From Micrasema longulum (lineage: Eukaryota; Arthropoda; Insecta; Trichoptera; Brachycentridae), in NCBI GenBank assembly GCA_022494885.1, contig JAGVSM010004954.1:42413-106412 (forward strand): a DNA stretch of 64,000 bases, read 5' to 3'. Both the position numbers and the translations under genes were made by a program. Within the stretch, counting starts at the first letter, position 1. Every line of letters starts with the position of its first letter. Positions 21,369 through 30,791 of the stretch are shown here, in pieces. Under the pieces are notes generated by a model. The model had not been told where the DNA came from. It saw only the letters and a list, made by a program, of their open reading frames with translations, and made no database searches.

Positions 21369-21411
21369 TTTCAGTGCCTCGTATTATTATTAAAAATACG
21401 AGGCACTGAAA
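21369..21411. repeat. Perfect hairpin, 17-bp arms, 9-base loop
   Basis: TTTCAGTGCCTCGTATT (21369-21385) and AATACGAGGCACTGAAA (21395-21411) flank ATTATTAAA. No terminator-like T-run or other context gives it a function. Confidence 0.9.
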
Positions 21412-21436
21412 GACATAGAAAAACTTCAAAAAATGA

Positions 21437-21600
21437 AATAATATATTTATTTATTTATTTATTCACACTCTTTATCAAAATACAATTCCATGTTCACTTT
21501 GCCCATTTAACAAGGGTACATACCCCGTTCCAAGCTAAGCAATTACATTTTAATATATTATAATAGTTAACAAATTAATATAGAGCACAGACAAACAAAA
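21437..21600 (-). repeat. Probable LINE 3' tail
   Basis: A (TTTA)n tract at 21445-21464 followed by CACACTCTTTATCAAAATAC and CAAGGGTACATACCCCGTTC has the shape of a minus-strand retroelement 3' end with an A-rich tail. No RT segment adjoins it. Confidence 0.4.
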
Positions 21601-21604
21601 TATA

Positions 21605-21693
21605 AACTTATTCGGATACACATTTTGATTCATATGCATACAGACATACACATATATACACACATGTATATATAAATATACACATATATACAC
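21605..21693. repeat. CA/TA microsatellite, left part
   Basis: Irregular CATACACATATATACACA repeats. The tract continues at 23266-23325 on the far side of the hAT-like element, so that element landed inside the microsatellite. Confidence 0.75.
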
Positions 21694-21701
21694 ATGTACA
21701 T

Positions 21702-23257
21702 TAGGTTGATGCTTAAAAGACCCAAAAATTTTTTTTGTTTCTTTTCTCTTGATTCACCCTCCCGTTTTGTTCTACCTAATAAGAGAAACTTTAATTAATT
21801 TTTTGAGATTTTTTGAGAAAAATTTAAAGGTCGCTACCGAAGATTAAAAAATCTAAAATTTTCCCAAAAAGTGATTATTTAAAAAAAATTGTATTTATTA
21901 TATATATATTTTTTTTTACATAATAAAAGCTAAAATGAGGTTATAAGGTCCATATATGTTACTCAAAGCTAATTTTGTATCATATATGTGTTACAATTTA
22001 CTTTCGGGATGTAAACAAACAAGAGGAAAATTAGACAAAAAACACAGATTTTTATAAAATTTCTTTAACTGTCACAATTTAAAAAAAACTTATTACAGAA
22101 TTAATATAAGCTTATATTAGTTGTTTAGGGTCCTTAAAAAGATTTTGATGCACAATTAACACGTAAAAAACTCATTATGCAGAGAGCAAAGTTGCTTTTT
22201 TGTAGTTCGGGAACTTTTGTCTGAAGGACTTCACAAGAAGCAAAATATACTGCTTCTGGTCTTCATCTAGGGTCAGTATTTTGTTGTACTCTTGGATTAA
22301 GGACACCCCTCTCTCTGCTGTATCATTGACTATCTTAAATTTGGATACTATCTCCTTACTTTGAATATATTCCTTGTCTTTGATCCAGTCTTCAACTTTT
22401 TTCTTGAGGAAATCGGAGCTTAATCCGGTAATAGAAAAGAATCGTTTGGTGTTACTAGTGACAAAATCTTCTAGATTTTTATTACTAATGTTATCAATGT
22501 CTACATTAATTCTTTTCGGGCAAAAATCAGCTCCTTCTTTCTTTAGAGCTTCCACCATTTTCTTCTTAGTTTCATTTCTCACTTTGTCGTCAAAAAATGA
22601 TAAGGCGATAAGTTCCTCTGAGACATACCATAAATGGCCACATACTTTATTTATTGCTTTTCTAGCTATGACAGGGTTTACATCCTCATACTTCTTTAAA
22701 TCTTTGAGGAGTTCTAAGTCGTTTCTTGGGGCTGAACAAGCGGATGGAGCTTGGAACCAATACTTTATAAAGATTAAGACTGTAAAAATACACATTTCTC
22801 GCAAACCTTTTTCCTCTAGTTTTGTTAGTCTGAATTGTTCTCGAAACAAGAACATTTTCAGAGAGTAGATAGACTTTGCCATCCAACGTGCTCGGTGCAG
22901 ACCTGCAGGATTTTTGAATGACACGCCATTTTTTAGTTCTCCTCCCAAAAATACGATGCTTAGTTGGGGGGGGGGGAGTTGGTCTAGAGTGAAGGAAGGG
23001 GTTGTGTGGTTAGATTGGAGTCTTCCTGGCATAAAAATAAAGTGTTTAGTGGGATAATAATTTTTTGTAAATAAAAAATTACCACAGAAAATTAAATTGA
23101 ATTTTATCATTTTTTATTAAATTTAAAGCCTGGTAGCGACCCCTAAAACTTAATGAAATCCAACAAAATTTTAGTTAACTCCATTTTACATATGAGAGAT
23201 CAAAATGGGAGGGTGAACCGTTGAATTTTTTAACTTTCATTTTTAAGCATCACCCTA
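21702..23257 (-). mobile_element. hAT-like DNA transposon, 1556 bp, with 8-bp target duplication
   Basis: The left end TAGGTTGATGCTTAAAA and the reverse complement of the right end TAGGGTGATGCTTAAAA are terminal inverted repeats. Similarity resumes inward at TTCACCCTCCC(G/A)TTTTG and GGTCGCTACC, giving subterminal homology of about 130 bp. The 8-bp word ATGTACAT occurs immediately outside both ends (21694-21701 and 23258-23265), the hAT-style duplication length; this word is itself palindromic. One long minus-strand frame fills the interior. A microsatellite flanks both sides. No second gene is visible. Confidence 0.7.
22172..23110 (-). CDS. 311-codon transposon-encoded protein, probably the 3' exon of a transposase-like gene
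   Basis: The frame reads ATG at 23108-23110 to a stop at 22172-22174 with no interruption. Residues about 65-130 carry 'SFKNPAGLHRARWMAKSIYS' and 'WFQAPSACSAPRNDLELL'; then 'GHLWYVSEELIALSFFDDK'; near residue 261 comes 'VNDTAERGVSLIQEYNK' and the end '...KKATLLSA'. I recall similar multi-copy insect and Hydra proteins but cannot name the family with certainty, and I do not see an assured D/D/E triad. The first about 28 residues look non-coding, and TTTTTATGCCAG just after them (ending 23026) looks like a splice acceptor. So the real exon may begin at 23025, with upstream exons lost. The opposite-strand frame 22374-22868 is a shadow. Confidence 0.6.
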
Positions 23258-23265
23258 ATGTACAT

Positions 23266-23387
23266 ACACACACACGTACATACACCCATGCGCATACACA
23301 TACATACATGCATAAAAATAAAGACAATTTATGTATGCGAAACTTCATGGTTGTCATCAATAAATATATTTTTTTTAAATTATTCCT
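23266..23387. repeat. CA/TA microsatellite, right part, and spacer
   Basis: CACACACACGTACATACACC-type words to about 23325, then A+T-rich spacer to the next LINE. The frame at 23221-23478 (HTHTRTYTHAHTHTY) is a microsatellite translation. Confidence 0.7.
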
Positions 23388-23905
23388 TATTTTTTATATT
23401 TTATTTTTGACATCCAGTAAGGTTCTCCAATCCGTGGCATGCATCAACTTTTCTAACTCCCTACGACCAATGTCATGAAAGAGCGAGGTCAACACCTTCC
23501 GTAACTTGACAACACTCCCGTCTTTACACGATTCTGGCAAAAGATTATGGACCTTTTTGCCTACGTTATATTGTTGTCTCGATGCCAGAACAGTGTTGAC
23601 CCCTTCACTTAGTATCATATCCCTATTAGAGTATCTTGGTTGTGGTTGACGCTTAGGTAAATGTCTCTCTTTATGTGTGTAACCACTACCGTTCTCAATA
23701 TATACTATTGAATAATATTCAGTACTCTGAATTCTTTGAAGAGCAAGTCACTTGGATAGCGAAATGTTTTTTTTAAGATGACTCGGATTAAAGATTTCTG
23801 TGCAATTGCTACAGGTTCAAGGGCGGTTTTTGTGCAAGCTCCCCAACCAATAAGACCGCAAGTCAACACAAAATTTGCCAGGTTAGTATGTCTTATTATT
23901 ATCAA
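23388..23905 (-). pseudogene. LINE-q RT C-terminus, decayed
   Basis: The minus strand gives 'LTCGLIGWGACTKTALEPVA', 'AQKSLIRVILKKTFRYPSDL' and 'LFKEFRVLNIIQ' (23705-23890), then a broken stretch, then 'QYNVGKKVHNLLPESCKD' and 'TSLFHDIGRRELEKLMHATD' (23394-23618). This is the post-RT region of Jockey/CR1-like LINEs (GWG, AQKxLIRxIL, YPSDLLF, NLLP). A related copy lies at 59700-60080 on the plus strand. The two open frames belong to one interrupted protein. Confidence 0.75.
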
Positions 23906-23924
23906 TGTCTTTTTCTATTAATTC

Positions 23925-24480
23925 ATTGTTCGGTTTAACTATGGCTTATCTTCAAGTACAAAGAATAAGTACTTTGGTGAATTTATTGCTTAAAGCAATA
24001 TCTTCCAGCCAACTAAAAAACAGACTGGTCAAAAAAAACAAAATGTATGCATAAAAAAAACCTAATTAATTAAAACTAACAGCTGATTTTTTAATTGGGA
24101 GATAAGGCTTGTACATCATGTTATACATATTCAAGAATGAAAAATTTGGAATCAGATAATGAGTTTGGAAGGAGAGAGAAAAAAGAACCAAGGAAAGAAA
24201 GTAAAAAAACAATAAAATATAGGGAGCTCAGGATTTTAAGGATATATGGTAATATTGTAGGCGTTTCTAGAAGGTGGCTTGTGAAAGTGAATTTTTTATA
24301 TAAAAAAGTTGCTCATTCCAAAGTCTAGCACCTTGAACAGAAAAGGAATAGCTGAAAAATGATGTGCTATGTCGAGGAATAGAAAGTGTTCTCTCCTGAG
24401 AGAGCAAAGCAAAAGACCATGATCCGAAAGGTAGATGAAAAACTCACTCTGGAGCGCAAGGGTTTTGTACAAAACAAAAG
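23925..24480 (-). pseudogene. LINE-s C-terminus and 3' end
   Basis: On the minus strand 24480-24265 encodes 'FALLSQERTLSIPRHSTSFF', 'SYSFSVQGARLWNEQLFYIK' and 'NSLSQATF'. This is the S-Y-S-x-x-x-A-R-LWN ending common to many LINE ORF2 proteins, as at 32097-32387. The 3' UTR runs to TTGGCTGGAAGATATTGCTT, the LINE-s stem-loop signature, near 24020. Stops occur in the frame. The plus frame at 24095-24328 is a shadow. Confidence 0.65.
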
Positions 24481-24861
24481 TATGTACATTTTAATAATTC
24501 ATCGACTTTACTGAATATTTCAGGAGCCCGGTAAACGTTGATCTCAAAACAAACCCATTGAGGTCAGAACAAAATGCTTTCCACTACAAGCAGTTAAACA
24601 GAAATTCCTTTAACCAACTACTCCTCAAAATACCAACAATGTGTTTATTTTTCCGCACCAAGCATAAGAGGTTGCTTTTTATTTGGTGTGGTGTTTCGTT
24701 TCGTTTTTTTGTACTTTTTGCACAAATATGTACTGTGTATTATATAATTACGGTAAATATGTATATATATATGTATATAATGTTTTGAAGTAATATTTAA
24801 GGGTTTTTATTTATTCAAATACTAGGTTGTTTTTTAGTCTGTCTGTAATACTGCATACAAC
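24481..24861. other. No gene recognised
   Basis: The 76-codon plus frame at 24558-24788 is rich in aromatic residues and matches nothing I know. I see no repeat. Confidence 0.3.
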
Positions 24862-25285
24862 AAATATTGATAAAAATATATGAAATGGATTTAGAATAAT
24901 TAATTGTATTTTCAAAATCAATATGGACATTGTGGAGAAATGTTTTCTTATATCGTATAAATGGACTTTGTCCGTTAATAAATAAATATTTTTTTTTAAA
25001 TACGCCTCTAGAAAAACGCTACATGTTTGGCCTTGATAGTTGTGAAGTCAAGATTCGTGATAACGCCAACGTTCTAAGCATACTTGGATGGTCGTGAACA
25101 AATAAACATGAATCGTGACGTATTTAGGGGCGTGGCCAATGGAATGACCGTTTTTGCGGGAATTCAAAATTACAAATTTAAATAAATTTTTATGCTTCTA
25201 ATAAGTAACAAAAAATATATTTTTTTAATGCACAGTATTTCATGGACCTTTATTACTTAAAAAAATGGTGATATTTTCCTATTGT
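24862..25285 (-). repeat. Family C repeat, inverted relative to 18305
   Basis: Contains ACGTATTTAGGGGCGTGGCC and AATGACCGTTTTTGCGGG, the complement of the family C signature, and continues to GGTGATATTTTCCTATTGTG. Together with 18305-18710 it forms an inverted pair about 6.2 kb apart that encloses LINE, SINE and hAT-like insertions. Confidence 0.65.
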
Positions 25286-25725
25286 GTAGATGTTAAAATA
25301 TTTATTTTAAAGTAGGAATTATTTTGTATGGGTAAGTCTTCAACAAGCCACAAGTGTCTTGGTGAGATTTTTGTTTATACTCATAATATTTTTTTGTTTT
25401 CTTTCATTATCTTGGCCTCGATTACAATTGAAAGTTAATAGTGTTATCTTCGACTGTCTATAAAAAAAATCGATATTTGTGTACGAAAATGAGTATATTT
25501 GCATAAACATTTAAAGTATCTTCATCGGTAACTTATAAATTAAGATGTTCAAAAGAAAAATGTATGCATATTCTGCTTTTCATACAGAAAACTTAGTTTT
25601 ACTTTGTAGATAAAATTAGAGATAAATACTAACTTTTCATTGTAATCGGGGCCCTGATGTCTGTACTGCTATATATTTTCATTAAAAAAAACCTATATAA
25701 AAATTGTATCAATACACAATTTTTA
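25286..25725. other. No gene recognised
   Basis: A+T-rich DNA downstream of the Ig exon on the minus strand, so probably intron if that exon is real. Confidence 0.35.
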
Positions 25726-25761
25726 AGCGCCCTTGAGGAGAATTTTCACAAAAATGGCGCC
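25726..25761 (-). repeat. 36-bp dispersed repeat with AGCGCC/GGCGCT ends
   Basis: The complement of this stretch matches 27517-27551: GGCGCCATTTTTGTGAAAAT followed by CTCAAGGGCGCT. The two copies are inverted and bracket the Ig exon at a distance of about 1.75 kb. Confidence 0.6.
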
Positions 25762-26014
25762 GTATAAATTTACGAAATATTATATTTATTATTATTATCA
25801 AATGAATCGAACAGTAATAGTTTTCAGTAATACATCAAAGCTTCTGCAAGAGTAATTATATGTTCTTTCCACATTTACTTTTCATAGAGTGAACCCACAA
25901 AGACTTAAAACAGGAATTTAGTTACATCTTCTTGCATGTTTCGCCCATGGGATCATTTTATGCACGTTTTCCCTCCATGGTTTAATTTATTTAAGAACAA
26001 GTACAAGTAGTTAC

Positions 26015-26165
26015 CTGTACACTGGAGCGTCGTCTTTGTACCAAACTACCAGGAGCACAGATGTAGGAGTCGTGTCAGATACTTCGGTATTACCGGGAGC
26101 AATGTCACAAGGAAGTTCCGCGACTCCTCCCACTAATGCTGTTACCCTGATCTCCTCGATGTTAG
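26015..26165 (-). CDS. Internal exon of an Ig-superfamily protein, Sidestep-like
   Basis: The 151-nt exon encodes 49 complete codons: 'IEEIRVTALVGGVAELPCDI', 'APGNTEVSDTTPTSVLLVVW' and 'YKDDAPVY'. The Cys of LPCD is the B-strand cysteine and the Trp of VVWYKD the C-strand tryptophan of an Ig fold; the partner cysteine must lie in a following exon. The VGGVAELPCDI...VLLVxWYKDDA...PxY pattern resembles the first Ig domain of insect Sidestep-family receptors, membrane proteins that act in axon guidance. A pyrimidine-rich tract and CATTTTAG (26166-26173) precede it, and CAG/GTAACT (26014-26009) follows. It begins after one base of a codon and ends after two. No sister exon was found in the window. 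Confidence 0.65.
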
Positions 26166-27252
26166 CTAAAATGAGAAGAAAAAGAAAATTCAAACAAAGT
26201 AAACACAATTTGTCATTAGTATAAAAAACAGGCGAAATATAAATAAATAATTATAATTGATTGTAATTCTTTAGAACAAAATAATAAATAATTCACAGCT
26301 TGTTTTTTGTGTAAAATCATGAGAATATGAGAGTGATTTTAGACAAAATAAATATTTAGGTTTTTTAATTATTTATCGTGGAAAACTACAAAATGAGTGC
26401 TTCAAATATAAATTTTATATTATAAATTACTTTCAAGTATTACAATTAATACAAAAATTGTAATACTTGAAAATTATTGATATCATCCTTTTATTGGTAG
26501 GTACATTAATAGTAAGTAAAGTTATTTTTTTAAATAAGGCAATCTAACCAACAATGATAATATAATATTTAAATAAATACACGAAAAGAGAATAGTTAAA
26601 TCGAGTTAGCAAATCTCTGGAAATTAATATTTTTAGTGATTTTTTTTTACCATGTTAAGGTTAATAAAGTTCATGAAATTCATGGTTTTAATTCTAAATC
26701 AATAATAACACGAATTTGAGCAAAGAACTTGAATAAATTAAAAACAGCAAATAAATATAATTTTAATTTAAGGCAGTTGTTTTGGATTAATAAACAAACA
26801 AAAAAAGTAGTTCTTTGGAAAAAACACGTTTTGGTTAGGAAATTAGAAACTGTCTATCTAAATTTAAATTCGTGTCAGGGGTCACAATAAAAGCATGCGC
26901 ATTTGATAAATTGAGTTTTATTGTGAACTTTTGAAACACAAAACTATTGTTGTGCCTAATAGAATTAACACGAAACCTTTAGTTAGAGAAGCATGCAATT
27001 CACTCAACTTTTGTTATGTTCTGTACATACCTACAATAGAATATTCGTGAATAAAACTCGGAACATCGTTGTTGTTCAAATAAGGAATTAATCAAACGAG
27101 CAATTTGTTATAGACATGATATGAATTATTTGTTTATTTTTCAACGGGCACAGAAAAAGCCGCATTTTCGGAAGATCACTGGTAAGAGCGTTTGCCCCGC
27201 ACTTTATAGCCTAATTTTAAGTGTCGGGATTTAGAGGGATATATTTGCCGGC
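26166..27252. other. Probable intron, with a perfect hairpin at 26432-26471
   Basis: A+T-rich DNA upstream of the Ig exon on its strand. At 26432-26447 TTCAAGTATTACAATT is followed by loop AATACAAA and the exact complement (26456-26471). No other feature is recognised. 27170-27250 is more balanced in composition but unassigned. Confidence 0.45.
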
Positions 27253-27490
27253 CTTTTGTCGGCCTTGTGGTGTAATGGTCAGTGCATTTGCCTACCATGC
27301 AAGCGGTCTCGGGTTCGATTCCTGACATGGTTGATAGGAAATATAATTTAAAAATGTGTTTTTACACTAGAATATTTCATAGTCTTAGGACTGGCACCTA
27401 AAGCGTAAGTCTGATCATCTTACCTTCAAGTAACAAAATGATCAAGATACGCTGCGATTGGTGTAAAAATGCAGGAATCGTTACAATGTA
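27253..27490 (+). mobile_element. tRNA-derived SINE, family 1
   Basis: Cleanest head of family 1: GGCCTTGTGGTGTAATGGTC (box A), GCATTTGCCTACCATGCAAG and GGGTTCGATTCCTGACATGG (box B). The TTTGC/GCAAG stem closes a CTACCAT loop (ACC, Gly-like). The body follows as at 4909, with CACTAGAATATTTCA, CTAAAGCGTAAGTCTGATC and GATACGCTGCGATTGGTG. It is truncated after GCAGGAATCG. Confidence 0.85.
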
Positions 27491-27516
27491 TATATATATG
27501 TTTGGATAATTAATAT

Positions 27517-27551
27517 AGCGCCATTTTTGTGAAAATCACCTCAAGGGCGCT
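27517..27551 (+). repeat. 35-bp dispersed repeat with AGCGCC/GGGCGCT ends
   Basis: AGCGCCATTTTTGTGAAAAT and CACCTCAAGGGCGCT, then TGTACAATAAATAAATA, which resembles a short retroelement tail. It pairs with 25726-25761 in inverted orientation. Confidence 0.55.
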
Positions 27552-27565
27552 GTACAATAAATAAA

Positions 27566-28268
27566 TATCCCAGCACGTCTTGCAGCAACAGAGCGCATGG
27601 ACGGTTGGGATTCTAGTTCCTCGTCTCCAATTATGATATATAACAATGATGATATGTAGGAGCTAGATTACAGCACGTCTTGCAGCTACAGAGCGCATTA
27701 ACAGTAAGAAATCTAGCCCCTTATTACATTTTTTAATTTAATTTTATTTGAAAATGAAGTAGAGTTTAGGTGATATTTTGAAAAACGAAATAAGAAACAA
27801 ATTTGTAAAAATAAAAGTTAGATTACCACAAGTCTTGCAGCTACTGAGAGAATGGATGGTTGGAATTCTAGACCTCATTTACTAAATGTAGATACTTGAT
27901 AGTTGATGACATTTACATATATATTTTATATAATACGGTAGCTAACATCACAAAAATCTTGCAGCTACAGAGCGCATTAACAGTAAAAAATCTAGCTCCC
28001 ATTTACATTTTTAAATTTAATTTTATTTGAAAATGAAGTTTAGAGTTTAGGTGATATTTTGAAAAACGAAATAAGAAACAAATTTGGAAAAATAGAAGTT
28101 AGATTACCACAAGTATTGCAGCTACTGAGAACATGGATGGTTGGAATTCTAGACCCCATTTACTAAATGCAGGTACTTGATAGTTGATGACATTTACATA
28201 TATATTTTATGTAATACGATAGCTAACATCACAAAAAATCTTGCAGCTACAAAACGCACCGACAAGTG
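27566..28268 (+). repeat. Tandem repeat, about 281-bp unit, roughly 2.5 copies
   Basis: Landmarks recur at constant spacing: AGAGTTTAGG at 27761 and 28042, GATTACCACA at 27821 and 28102, AGTTGATGAC at 27901 and 28182, GCTAACATCA at 27941 and 28222. Each unit holds two diverged half-units built on TCTTGCAGCTACNGAG followed by a CTAG word, so the array is a higher-order repeat. The first unit (27566-27660) is partial and more diverged. No open frame crosses it. Confidence 0.85.
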
Positions 28269-30041
28269 GAATTGCAGGAACATAAGAATGATTTATAAAA
28301 GTTTACAATAAAAAAGACATAATAACAATACATTGAGCAAATAACTATTAGTAAGTTTGGCAATTTAGTGAGCATGTAACAGCACAAAAAGTAGACGATA
28401 CCAAACTAAACAAAGATAGCATTCCTTAACTTATTATTAAGGTAAACAAGATGACGGAAGCGGTGACCGATACTCGAATTCTATAGATCTACACAAGTCA
28501 CAGCTTATATAAAACTGGCCCCCATTTTTCAGAATAAAAATAAGAATAGGCACAATCAAATTCAAGTATGCACATACGTTAAAACAAAACATTTTTTTTC
28601 CATTCCTATTTTTTTCAAAATAAGTTAAATGGATAAAATTTCATTGGCAGTTCTTTCTTCGTAGTGTTCAAGCAGCCTCTTTAAAAGCGCCGGTACAATC
28701 ACACGCATTACTCGAAAATTTATTTGGCCATTTAGAAAATGAATACGCATAATTTTTATTGCCAGAGAAAGCGCGTAGACGATATTTACGCCATTAGCGA
28801 ATCTGTCTTGTAAGTAGACTTTAATTAGTTTTGCTAAATAATGAACAGATTTGTTTATAATCAAACAACAAATCTCAGAAATAAGATTAGTTACTAGAAC
28901 GCTAACTAAAATCACGACTTTACGTACTTTATTTGATCAAAAGATATATCAGAGGGCATTTTTTGTTAGCTCTATTTCCGTCGGCGTGTCCTTCTTCGTA
29001 CAAAGAGCATTCATTACGTCATTATCGAAATCTCTAATTTCTAAAAATTTTAAAACATCCCCTCAAAAAGATCTGTAACGAAGATAACAGGGTATTTTAA
29101 CTCTGTAAACATTTCCGACGAAGCCCTCATTTAGATTGGGGTCGGATAAAAAAAAAACTTTAGGAGTTATCGAAGAAAGAGGTGATTTTGTTCCGAACTA
29201 AGATAAGAAGTTCGCCTTCAGTAGTGTAGAAGAAAGAGCAATATGGTTGAACGCGCGTTTTTCATATATCTGAGATAGTTTGAAAAGCAATTTTAGTTAT
29301 AAAGACTTCTGATATATATTTTTTACCAGCAGATGGCTTTCCCGTACTGTTTTGCGATGAATAAGTATCAAAAGTTCTAGTCGAATAAAAGAAAATTTGA
29401 TTGATTGAATTTCTACTAAAATACCTTGATAATGCGCTTGACGCTAAACCGTTTAAGTCTTGATCAGCTGTGAAAATAGAACAATTCGTTGACAAAAGTG
29501 GTCTGCTTATCGAAATTACGAAATTCAAAACTAGGGCCGTTTTTGACTTCTGAGATTTATTGACAGTTGACTGAAATACTGTCATATTTCTACTTGTGTC
29601 TACTGTCCTATTTCTTGGAAACGATACAAAGTTAAAAATAATTCATGTTACACATTATATTATTACGGTAGCATTTAAGTGTGGTCTATACACCAAAATT
29701 AAACATAGTTAAATAATCTGACTTTCATTTCATTTACACAGGCATAAAATGAAAAATGATTGTGATTTCAGGATTTTTAAGTGAGACTAACTGGAAATCA
29801 AAACAATCTTTACTCTAAAGGTTTGAAAATGTTTAATAAGTTGTCAGAAAGTCTGAGCAAAGCTGGAAGCATCTTTATTTTTCAATAAAAATGCATTGTA
29901 TTATGGATGAATAATATTTATATTATATGGAATAAAAAATATATATAAGTTATGTATATTTATGTTGATTATTTTATAGTGTTTTACTAGTGGCATACAT
30001 TTACAAAATAAAACAAATATATTCATAAAATAACTATTAAG
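28269..30041. other. Unassigned, partly complex sequence
   Basis: 28600-29600 is less A+T-rich and contains no repeat shared with the rest of the window. Minus frames at 28625-28915 (96 codons) and 29262-29585 (107 codons) lack domains or splice support. The region could be conserved intronic or regulatory DNA, but nothing here proves it. Confidence 0.35.
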
Positions 30042-30791
30042 CAGTGGCGAACCGTGATTTTATTTAAAGGTAAGCTATAAAAAATATCATTTATTTGTAC
30101 CGACATAGTATAATGTAAATGATATACGAGTATACTATAAATTGCAATCTTTTCTGTGGTTTTGCGTGATACCCCAACTCTCATCTATGAAATCAACTCT
30201 AACGACGTAACTTCGTGATATATTATATTGTGTAGCTATATTATAAATTAATTTTAAAGTTTATGAAAAATAGCACAATGAATTCAGTCGGTATTAGGTA
30301 TTCTCATTACGATTGAAATGTCAACTGGTCGATTTGATCTAAAAATGAATAATGCCATAAACGGCCGCGTCGAGCGCCACGTGTGTTGCGAGTCAAATGT
30401 CAAAAGTATATCTTCAGAAAAATAGTCCTTAAGAAATAATGTTTGAAATACTGTTTTCCAAATTGAGAATTTCGAAAAAAATGTGTAATCTACAAGTTTA
30501 CTTTAGGAGAAAAATCCCGCCACTGGATTTAATATGTTCAAAATATAGTACACTTAAATATTTGAAAAAATAAGCTGGAGTAATCGGCTAGTTCCATGGC
30601 TCATTGCTGGCATTGGGCGCGCTTTATTCAAATTTTTATTTGTATTTGGAGAAAAATACAAATGGTGGCAACGATTTATAAGAAAAAGTAATTATTTGTT
30701 TTTTTTTCTGTAGTATAGTCACCGTAAAACATTATTATGAATTGTCAAATATAATCTGCGCATAATCGCTTCTATAAACCATTCGCTGTTG
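30042..30791. mobile_element. hAT-type MITE with 8-bp target duplication
   Basis: The left end CAGTGGCGAACCGTGATTTT is a hAT-like terminal sequence. The reverse complement of the right end reads CAACAGCGAATGGTTTATAG, a weaker match. CTATTAAG (30034-30041) before and CTATTAGG (30792-30799) after differ by one base, as for an old 8-bp duplication. Related copies lie at 34888, 39324 and 55607. The 750-bp interior includes AAACGGCCGCGTCGAGCG and GGCTAGTTCCATGGCTCA and no protein frame. Confidence 0.75.

Noticed and set aside
22374..22868. 164-codon plus-strand frame
   Set aside because: It lies entirely antisense to the 311-codon minus frame, has low-complexity Ser/Phe content and no domain.
23221..23478. 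85-codon His/Thr-repeat protein
   Set aside because: It is a translated CA microsatellite.
26166..26208. A hydrophobic signal peptide-like start in front of the Ig exon
   Set aside because: The frame's first codon here is TTG, not ATG, and the Leu/Phe-rich run is a translation of the pyrimidine tract of the splice acceptor.
27566..28268. CRISPR-like array
   Set aside because: The repeat unit is 281 bp with no unique equal-length spacers, in a eukaryotic setting.
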